From an uncultured Bacilli bacterium (GTDB lineage Bacteria; Bacillota_I; Bacilli_A; RF39; UBA660): a stretch of 7,324 nucleotides of DNA. The notes below the pieces were generated by a model. It saw only the letters and a list, made by a program, of their open reading frames with translations, did not search any database and was not told the origin of the DNA. Both the position numbers and the translations under genes were made by a program. Below are positions 1-4,628 of this stretch, piece by piece. The stretch is from contig CANRGI010000061.1 in NCBI GenBank assembly GCA_947630095.1, forward strand, positions 1 through 7,324, read 5' to 3'. How positions within the stretch are numbered: the first letter of the stretch is position 1; each line of letters opens with the position of its first letter.

Positions 1-267
1 CAAAATAGTAAAGGAAATAGTGTAACAGGATATGAGTGGTGGTGGACAATGAGTCCATATTCCTTCCGCACTAATTACACGTATGCGTTCCGTGTGCGTG
101 GCTCTGAAAGTCCTCCAGGCGAACTTTGGTATTGCAACGTTGGTGGGTCAAACGTCGTTCGTCCAGTAGTTTCTCTGAAATCTTGTGTTGAAGTTTCTGG
201 AAATGGTACTGTAAATGACCCATATATTCCAACAATAGATTCAGACTGTGCTTTAGCAGATAACTAA
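1..267 (+). CDS. C-terminal end of a surface/secreted-type protein (5' partial)
   Basis: The reading frame is open from base 1 to a TAA at 265-267 (88 codons visible), so only the C-terminus is present; the ATG at 49 is an internal methionine. Seen: a WWWTMSPY motif (residues 13-20), a variable-looking stretch rich in aromatic, Arg, Ser and Gly residues (21-50), then VRPVVSLKS (53-61) and GNGTVNDPY (67-75). Three cysteines are at 45, 62 and 83. The WW-T-x-SP ... VRPVxSLKS ... GxGTxxDPY arrangement recalls C-terminal modules (DUF6273-like, possibly of C-type-lectin-like fold) common in surface or prepilin-like proteins of uncultured Bacilli; this is recollection, not a search. The bases differ sharply from the rest of the window: a hand count of 61-180 gives 60 of 120 G+C and only 23 A. 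The function is unknown. A real coding end is fairly sure; the family is tentative. Confidence 0.6.
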   Translation, partial: QNSKGNSVTGYEWWWTMSPYSFRTNYTYAFRVRGSESPPGELWYCNVGGSNVVRPVVSLKSCVEVSGNGTVNDPYIPTIDSDCALADN

Positions 268-272
268 ATAAA

Positions 273-305
273 GATAATACGTTATAGTATTATTCTTTTT
301 CTTTT
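273..305 (+). terminator. Candidate AT-rich intrinsic terminator
   Basis: Six bases after the TAA of the first gene, ATAATAC (274-280) pairs with GTATTAT (287-293) around a 6-nt loop, extended by one G-T pair (273/294), and is followed by a T-rich run TCTTTTTCTTTT (294-305). The stem has a single G-C pair, so it is weak by E. coli standards, but position and T-tract fit termination of the upstream gene. The 9-mer AGATAATAC recurs at 306-314, so the right arm could also pair downstream. Confidence 0.45.
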
Positions 306-321
306 AGATAATACTATTAAT

Positions 322-834
322 ATGAATAATATTTTAATTTTATGTTTAATTGTATATTTTGTTAGAATAATAGATACATCACTTGCTACAATAAGAACAG
401 TTATGGTTGTTCGTGATAAATTACTATTAGCAACCATAATCGCTTTCTTTGAAGTTTTTGTATGGTTTTTAATAGTTAGAGAAGCACTAAATAATGAAGG
501 TGACGCTCTCCTAATCGCCATCTCCTACAGCGCTGGTTATGCTACAGGAGTTTTAGTAGGTATGATTATCACTGATAAAGTCCTCACTACCAACATTTCT
601 GTAAACATAGTTGTAAAAGATAAAAACGACATAGTCAAAAAACTTATTGATAACAACTTTGCAGTAAGTATTTCAAAGATAAAAGGCGAGTATCTAAAAA
701 CTAATAAATATATGATTTTTGTAGCAACTACTAATAAACGCTTACCACTTCTTAAAAAAATAGCAATTTCTTGCGACGAAAAGGCTTTCATAGTAGTTAG
801 TGAAAATAAAATGGTTTTAGGTGGTTATAGATAG
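322..834 (+). CDS. UPF0316 membrane protein (DUF5698 + DUF2179)
   Basis: A 170-residue protein of the usual family length. The N-terminal half has three hydrophobic segments (about residues 4-28, 33-54 and 62-85), with DTSLATIRTVMVVR (18-31) and the Gly-rich GYATGVLVGMIITDK (72-86) typical of DUF5698. The C-terminal half (about 92-170) is soluble alpha/beta of the DUF2179 type. This architecture is that of UPF0316 proteins such as B. subtilis YebE; the molecular function is unknown and the protein should sit in the cytoplasmic membrane with the DUF2179 part inside. It stands alone between an apparent terminator and the dnaG leader. The ATG at 322 is chosen because the family's first helix begins here and the next Met is residue 28. 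No Shine-Dalgarno sequence precedes it (bases 300-321 are T- and A-rich), unlike most other genes here. It could be expressed leaderless or weakly. The family call is fairly sure. Confidence 0.82.
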   Translation: MNNILILCLIVYFVRIIDTSLATIRTVMVVRDKLLLATIIAFFEVFVWFLIVREALNNEGDALLIAISYSAGYATGVLVGMIITDKVLTTNISVNIVVKDKNDIVKKLIDNNFAVSISKIKGEYLKTNKYMIFVATTNKRLPLLKKIAISCDEKAFIVVSENKMVLGGYR

Positions 835-853
835 TTTTTATACCAAAATAAAG

Positions 854-875
854 TACAAAATGTAAAAATTTTGTA
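854..875. repeat. Short AT-rich inverted repeat between UPF0316 gene and dnaG
   Basis: TACAAAAT (854-861) and ATTTTGTA (868-875) are perfect 8-bp inverted arms around a 6-nt loop, 20 nt after the UPF0316 stop codon. There is no T-tract after it on the + strand, so it is a poor rho-independent terminator. It could be an operator-like site for the dnaG operon or chance in AT-rich DNA. Confidence 0.3.
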
Positions 876-918
876 AAAAATTGAAAATAAAAAAAGCGTT
901 TTTGAATTTTTTGTCGTA

Positions 919-924
919 TATAAT
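919..924 (+). promoter_or_regulatory. Candidate -10 element for the dnaG-rpoD-trmK operon
   Basis: A perfect TATAAT lies at 919-924, 22 nt upstream of the primase start. At the ideal 17-nt spacing the -35 hexamer would be GCGTTT (896-901), a poor match; nearby TTTTTG and TTGAAT are too close. Transcription would begin near 930-932, inside the SD sequence, giving a very short leader. The -10 match is exact, but in DNA this AT-rich that is weak evidence. Confidence 0.35.
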
Positions 925-928
925 AAAT

Positions 929-934
929 AGGAGG
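929..934 (+). promoter_or_regulatory. Shine-Dalgarno sequence setting the dnaG start
   Basis: A perfect AGGAGG, 12 nt upstream of ATG 947. It decides the start in favour of 947 over an in-frame TTG at 881, which has no SD and would add 22 residues foreign to the family. The 12-nt gap is longer than usual. Confidence 0.75.
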
Positions 935-946
935 CATTTTATTTCT

Positions 947-1867
947 ATGGCAAAAATTGACGAGGAAACAATACGTAAAATTAAAGAATCTAATGACATA
1001 GTTGAAGTAATAGGTTATTATTTATCTCTAACTCCAAAAGGAAAGAACTACTTTAGTGTATGTCCTTTTCACGACGACCATAGTCCATCTATGAGTATAA
1101 GTCCAGATAAGCAAATATATCGTTGTTTTGTCTGTGGAGCCAATGGTAATGTAATAACATTTGTAAAAGATTACTTAAAGGTATCATTTCTTGAAGCACT
1201 TGACATACTTAGTAAACGTGCGAATTTAAATTTGAAATTAAACATTAATGAACCAGATAATAGTCCTTATAAAGAAAGTTATGACATATATAAATTAGCA
1301 TTATCTTACTACAAAAATAATTTAAATACAAAAAGTGGTGAAGAAGCGAGAAAGTATTTAGAAGAAAGAAACCTAACTAAAGAAACAATAGATTATTTTG
1401 ATATAGGACTTAGTTTAAAAAGTGGCCTATCTTCTAGTCTAGCAAAGACATATAATAAGGATAAACTAATAGCCCTCGGTCTAGCAAGAGAAGATTTAAG
1501 TGATTTATTTACAAATCGTATTATGTTTACAATAAGGGATAACCACGGCTTCCCAGTTGCCTTCAGCGCGAGAACATACCAGAATTTACCAGGAGAACCT
1601 AAGTACATCAATAGTAGAGAAACTGAAATATTTAAAAAAGGTAAAGTCCTTTATAATTTCTACCGAGCGAAAGATTACATTAGAAAAGAAAGAGAAGTTA
1701 TAATAAATGAAGGCTTTATGGAAGTAATTAGACTTCATACGATAGGCATAGATAATGCAGTCGCCCTTATGGGAACGAGTTTCACAACTGACCACCTAGA
1801 AATAATTAAAAACCTAAAAGTAAAAGTAGTACTTAATTTAGACCAAGACCACGATAGTAATAGGTAA
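947..1867 (+). CDS. dnaG: DNA primase DnaG, N-terminal part (zinc finger + most of TOPRIM core)
   Basis: This is the first 306 residues of bacterial primase, which makes the RNA primers for replication. Seen: the start MAKIDEETI; the CHC2 zinc-binding domain with C39, H42, C60 and C63 (CPFH ... CFVC); the RNA-polymerase domain (about 110-245) with SARTYQNL and EPKYINS; and the start of TOPRIM with INEGFME (catalytic E255) and LDQD (D299, D301). The frame then ends at a TAA (1865-1867) eight codons after the DxD begins. In E. coli DnaG the acidic active-site set also includes the two Asp of the DPD motif, which here lie in the next reading frame. The position matching E. coli Asp269 is Glu259. 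The +1-frame continuation starts 1 nt downstream, so the two parts form one interrupted gene. The interruption could be a sequencing/assembly error, a real mutation, recoding, or a two-piece enzyme. Identity is very sure; integrity is open. Confidence 0.95.
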   Translation: MAKIDEETIRKIKESNDIVEVIGYYLSLTPKGKNYFSVCPFHDDHSPSMSISPDKQIYRCFVCGANGNVITFVKDYLKVSFLEALDILSKRANLNLKLNINEPDNSPYKESYDIYKLALSYYKNNLNTKSGEEARKYLEERNLTKETIDYFDIGLSLKSGLSSSLAKTYNKDKLIALGLAREDLSDLFTNRIMFTIRDNHGFPVAFSARTYQNLPGEPKYINSRETEIFKKGKVLYNFYRAKDYIRKEREVIINEGFMEVIRLHTIGIDNAVALMGTSFTTDHLEIIKNLKVKVVLNLDQDHDSNR

Positions 1868-1868
1868 A

Positions 1869-2666
1869 ATGCTCATAAAAGAAAACATAAACCCGACTGT
1901 AATTATATTTAAAGGGGCAAAAGATGCTGACGAATTAATAGTAAATAAAGGTAAAGAAGAATTTATAAATTCATATAATGCTCGTGTATCTTTTATAGAT
2001 TTCTATTTAGATTATTTAAAAAAAGATAAAGACCTCACTAAAGCAGAAGACATCACTAAATACATTAATGAGTCAGTAGAAGTATTAGATTTGATTAATG
2101 ACGACATACTTAAATCATTAAAGATAAAGGAAATAGGAACTAAATTTGATATAGACGAAAATATAATAAAAAATAAATTAAAGATTACTACAGTATCTAA
2201 TAACCTAGAAGTACCACCTCCAAATAGAGAAATAAAAAAAATTAAATATAATAAATATGACATAAGTGAAATAAGACTACTTTATTTAATGTTAAATAAC
2301 CCTAATTTAATTAAATATTATGAAATTAACCTAGGTTATTTGAACGACGATAATAGAAGAATACTAGCAAATAGTATAATAAATTACAAAGAAAAGTACA
2401 AAACATTTGACTATAGTGACTTTATTTGTTACACTATTACAAGGCCAGAACTAGATAACACTTTAAAAAGCGTGATGTCATACCCACATTTAGAAAGTTA
2501 TACAATGGAAGAAGTAGACGACTACATAAAGGCAATTAAAGAGTTACGAGTTCAAAAACAAATAGATAAGTTAACTAGACAAATGAAAGAAACAATAGAT
2601 GCTGAAGAAAAGAAAAGACTAGCAAGTAGAATAAATAATATGAAAAAGGAAGTGCTAAAATGGTAA
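1869..2666 (+). CDS. dnaG: DNA primase DnaG, C-terminal part (end of TOPRIM + helicase-binding domain)
   Basis: This is a 265-codon frame, +1 relative to the upstream primase frame, continuing DnaG. It opens with MLIKENINPTVIIFKGAKDADEL: the KDADEL at residues 18-23 is the TOPRIM motif usually read as KDPDEY/EDPD, supplying D19 and D21. Residues 24-115 form the rest of the catalytic core. The remainder (about 125-265) is the helical DnaB-helicase-interaction domain, ending in a Lys/Glu-rich helix. Aligned by eye to B. subtilis DnaG from memory, about six residues after the DxD motif are missing between the two frames, so a net loss near 17 bp explains the shift better than a single-base error. 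The ATG at 1869 lies 1 nt after the upstream TAA, with only a weak AGG (1862-1864) as SD, so restart by translational coupling is possible. The end overlaps rpoD by 7 nt. Confidence 0.92.
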   Translation: MLIKENINPTVIIFKGAKDADELIVNKGKEEFINSYNARVSFIDFYLDYLKKDKDLTKAEDITKYINESVEVLDLINDDILKSLKIKEIGTKFDIDENIIKNKLKITTVSNNLEVPPPNREIKKIKYNKYDISEIRLLYLMLNNPNLIKYYEINLGYLNDDNRRILANSIINYKEKYKTFDYSDFICYTITRPELDNTLKSVMSYPHLESYTMEEVDDYIKAIKELRVQKQIDKLTRQMKETIDAEEKKRLASRINNMKKEVLKW

Positions 2667-3934
2667 GTGAAGAAAAAATAATCAAAGAATTAATAAAGGA
2701 AGGTAAGAAAAACGGTACATTAACTGAAAGTTATATAATAGAAAAGACATCTAATCTACTATTAGACGACGATGCTTTAGATAATTTATATAAAACTCTA
2801 AAAGATAATGGTATAGAAATAACTAATGAAGATGGGGAAGATAGTACAAATAAATCTTTTAAAGTAATACTTGAAGAATTAATAAAAGAAGGTAAAAAAC
2901 AAGGATTTTTAACTTATGAATTTATTGCTAAAAAAACATCTGGTTTAGATATGGATAGTAACAACTTAGACGAACTATATAATGCTTTAAATGATAACCA
3001 TATTGAAGTTAGAAGTGAAGACGAAAATGATACTGACGATTGTCTTTTATTAGAAGAACCTGACTTAAATATAGAAGCCTTAGCAAATGAGTCAAAGGAT
3101 ATGTCAGTAAATGATAATGTAAGAATGTATCTAAAAGACATAGGTAAAATAAGTTTATTAAGTTTAGAAGAAGAACAAGAAATAAGTAAAAAAATAGCAG
3201 GTGGTGACGAAACAGCAAAAAGGACACTAGCAGAATGTAATCTTCGTTTAGTGGTATCTATTGCTAAAAGATATGTAGGTCGTGGACTTTTATTCCTAGA
3301 TTTAATACAAGAAGGTAATATAGGTCTTATGAAAGCAGTAGAGAAGTTTGATTATGATAAAGGATATAAATTTTCTACTTATGCTACTTGGTGGATACGT
3401 CAAGCGATAACTCGTGCCTTAGCAGACCAAGCGAGAACTATCCGTGTTCCAGTTCATATGGTAGAAACAATAAATAAAATGGCGCGTATAGAAAGACAAA
3501 TGGCGGTAGACTTAAATCGTGAACCAACTGACGAAGAACTAGCAAAGAAAATGAACCTTAGTATAGATAAAGTAACTGAAATAAGAAAGATAAGTCAAGA
3601 CCCAGTGAGCCTAGAAACTCCAATAGGTGAAGAAGACGATTCACATTTAGGAGATTTCTTAGCAGACGAAAGAACTATGAGTCCTGAAGAATACACTACT
3701 TATGAAATGTTAAAAGACGAACTTAAAAAAGTATTATCTACCTTAACTAAAAGAGAAGAAGAAGTATTAGCCCTTCGTTTTGGTTTATATGATGGCACTT
3801 GCCATACACTAGAAGAAGTAGGTAAAAAATTTGGTGTTACTAGAGAGAGAATAAGACAAATAGAAGCAAAAGCACTTAGAAAACTTCGCCACCCATCACG
3901 TGCTAAAAAACTTAGGGATTTCCTAATTGAATAA
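2660..3934 (+). CDS. rpoD: Primary sigma factor RpoD/SigA with duplicated region 1.1
   Basis: A 424-residue housekeeping sigma-70 factor that directs RNA polymerase core to promoters. Seen: two tandem region 1.1 copies (residues 7-58 and 70-121, offset exactly 63); region 1.2 from NDNVRMYLKDIG (151-162); region 2 with the core-binding DLIQEGNIGLMKAVEKFD (214-231) and the melting/-10 segment FSTYATWWIRQAI (238-250); region 3 from about 256; the 3.2 finger GEEDDSHLGDF (323-333); region 4 with LRFGL (372-376) and the -35 helix VTRERIRQIEAKALRKL (393-409); and the HPSR tail. All key residues for promoter opening (YATWW) and -35 contact (RERIRQ) are intact. The start at 2660 has AAGGAAG (2646-2652) 7 nt upstream and overlaps the primase end, as is common in this operon. 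One region 1.1 copy is normal, so the second is odd (see findings). Identity is beyond doubt. Confidence 0.98.
   Translation: MVSEEKIIKELIKEGKKNGTLTESYIIEKTSNLLLDDDALDNLYKTLKDNGIEITNEDGEDSTNKSFKVILEELIKEGKKQGFLTYEFIAKKTSGLDMDSNNLDELYNALNDNHIEVRSEDENDTDDCLLLEEPDLNIEALANESKDMSVNDNVRMYLKDIGKISLLSLEEEQEISKKIAGGDETAKRTLAECNLRLVVSIAKRYVGRGLLFLDLIQEGNIGLMKAVEKFDYDKGYKFSTYATWWIRQAITRALADQARTIRVPVHMVETINKMARIERQMAVDLNREPTDEELAKKMNLSIDKVTEIRKISQDPVSLETPIGEEDDSHLGDFLADERTMSPEEYTTYEMLKDELKKVLSTLTKREEEVLALRFGLYDGTCHTLEEVGKKFGVTRERIRQIEAKALRKLRHPSRAKKLRDFLIE
3914..3918 (+). promoter_or_regulatory. Shine-Dalgarno sequence supporting a TTG start for trmK
   Basis: AGGGA within the rpoD coding end lies 8 nt before TTG 3927. 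There is no in-frame ATG until the middle of the methyltransferase fold, so this SD supports the TTG as the true start, overlapping rpoD by 8 nt. Confidence 0.6.
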
Positions 3935-4559
3935 AAGGATAAAAGCAATATCTTCATATATAGAAGATAATGAAAAAGTAATAGATGTAGGTTGTGATCA
4001 AGCCTTACTAAGCATTTTATTATCGCATCGCCACATCTACAGTATAGCAAGTGATTTAAGAAAAAACATAATTGAAAAGGCAAGTTCTAATGTAAGCGAA
4101 GAAGAAAAAAAATACATTACTTTTAGAGTAGGTAGTGGAGTTACATTAAAAGAAAGTGAAGACTATAAAACTTTAGTCTTGTCAGGCATGGGCGCTTATT
4201 TAATGATAGATATACTAAGAACTACTAACTATAGATTTAATAAAATAATAACTATTTCTAATAACCATCACTCATTATTAAGAAGAGAATTATTAAGTCT
4301 TGGTTATGTAAGCGTATTAGAAGAAATAATAAAAGAAAGAGGAAAATATTATAATTTAATAATATTTAAAGAAGGTAAAAAGAAATATACTAAAGAAGAA
4401 TTACTAATAGGTATAAACCATCAAAACATACCTTTATTAAAAGAAAGAAATAATTATTTAATTAATAAATATAAAACTATTCTAAATAATAATAAAATAG
4501 ATTTAGAAAAACAAAAAGAAATTAATAATATGATAAAAACATTAGAAAAATTTAACTAA
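3927..4559 (+). CDS. trmK: tRNA (adenine(22)-N1)-methyltransferase TrmK
   Basis: A 210-residue class I SAM-dependent methyltransferase expected to methylate N1 of A22 in the tRNA D-arm region, in the cytoplasm. Seen: SAM motif I VIDVGCDQALL (18-28), the acidic end of strand 2 at SD (42-43), the TrmK signature around LSGMGAYLM (85-93), ISNNHHSLLRREL (110-122), and IKERGKYYNLI (135-145) matching the family's IKE(D/G)GK-Y segment. The last 45 or so residues are a Lys/Glu-rich helical tail, as in TrmK. The family's usual GSDHAYLP and QPN motifs appear here as GCDQALLS and SNN, so it is a divergent member. Translation starts with TTG, overlapping rpoD. The position directly after rpoD matches the dnaG-sigA-(cccA)-trmK order of Bacillus. 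It is slightly shorter than the usual 225-235 residues. The family call rests on fold plus synteny; the site specificity is inferred. Confidence 0.85.
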   Translation: MNKRIKAISSYIEDNEKVIDVGCDQALLSILLSHRHIYSIASDLRKNIIEKASSNVSEEEKKYITFRVGSGVTLKESEDYKTLVLSGMGAYLMIDILRTTNYRFNKIITISNNHHSLLRRELLSLGYVSVLEEIIKERGKYYNLIIFKEGKKKYTKEELLIGINHQNIPLLKERNNYLINKYKTILNNNKIDLEKQKEINNMIKTLEKFN

Positions 4560-4567
4560 TGTTTTTC

Positions 4568-4596
4568 TGTACAAAAATATTTTTAAGTGCTATAAT
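4568..4596 (+). promoter_or_regulatory. Promoter of the divergent sigma pair (extended -10 type)
   Basis: TGTACA (4568-4573, 4 of 6 matches to TTGACA) is followed after exactly 17 nt by a perfect TATAAT (4591-4596) preceded by TGC, i.e. an extended TGn -10. Start of transcription is expected near 4602-4604, giving a leader of about 25 nt with its SD at 4616-4620. It is the best promoter in the window and lies in the only sizeable gap after trmK. This is a motif-based prediction. Confidence 0.65.
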
Positions 4597-4615
4597 AATG
4601 AGCATTGTCTTAAAA

Positions 4616-4620
4616 AGAGG
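4616..4620 (+). promoter_or_regulatory. Shine-Dalgarno sequence deciding the start of the first sigma-like gene
   Basis: AGAGG lies 8 nt before ATG 4629 but only 2 nt before ATG 4623. The spacing favours 4629 (protein MNDFLKRK...) over 4623 (MIMNDFLK...). Confidence 0.65.
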
Positions 4621-4628
4621 TAATGATA

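Noticed and set aside
282..521. Minus-strand reading frame opposite the UPF0316 gene
   Set aside because: It overlaps a recognised + strand gene, has no SD, and encodes no recognisable motif; it is a shadow frame.
881..946. TTG at 881 as the start of primase
   Set aside because: No SD before it, and the 22 added residues are not found in DnaG; AGGAGG at 929-934 and the MAKIDEE start favour 947.
3700..4083. Minus-strand frame of 127 codons across the rpoD-trmK junction
   Set aside because: It lies antisense to sigma region 4 and the TrmK start, both strongly conserved; Leu/Ser-rich composition is typical of antisense to AT-rich genes.
4571..4585. AAAAATATTTTT palindrome after trmK as a terminator
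   Set aside because: Pure A/T with no loop or G-C pairs, and it lies inside the spacer of a good promoter.
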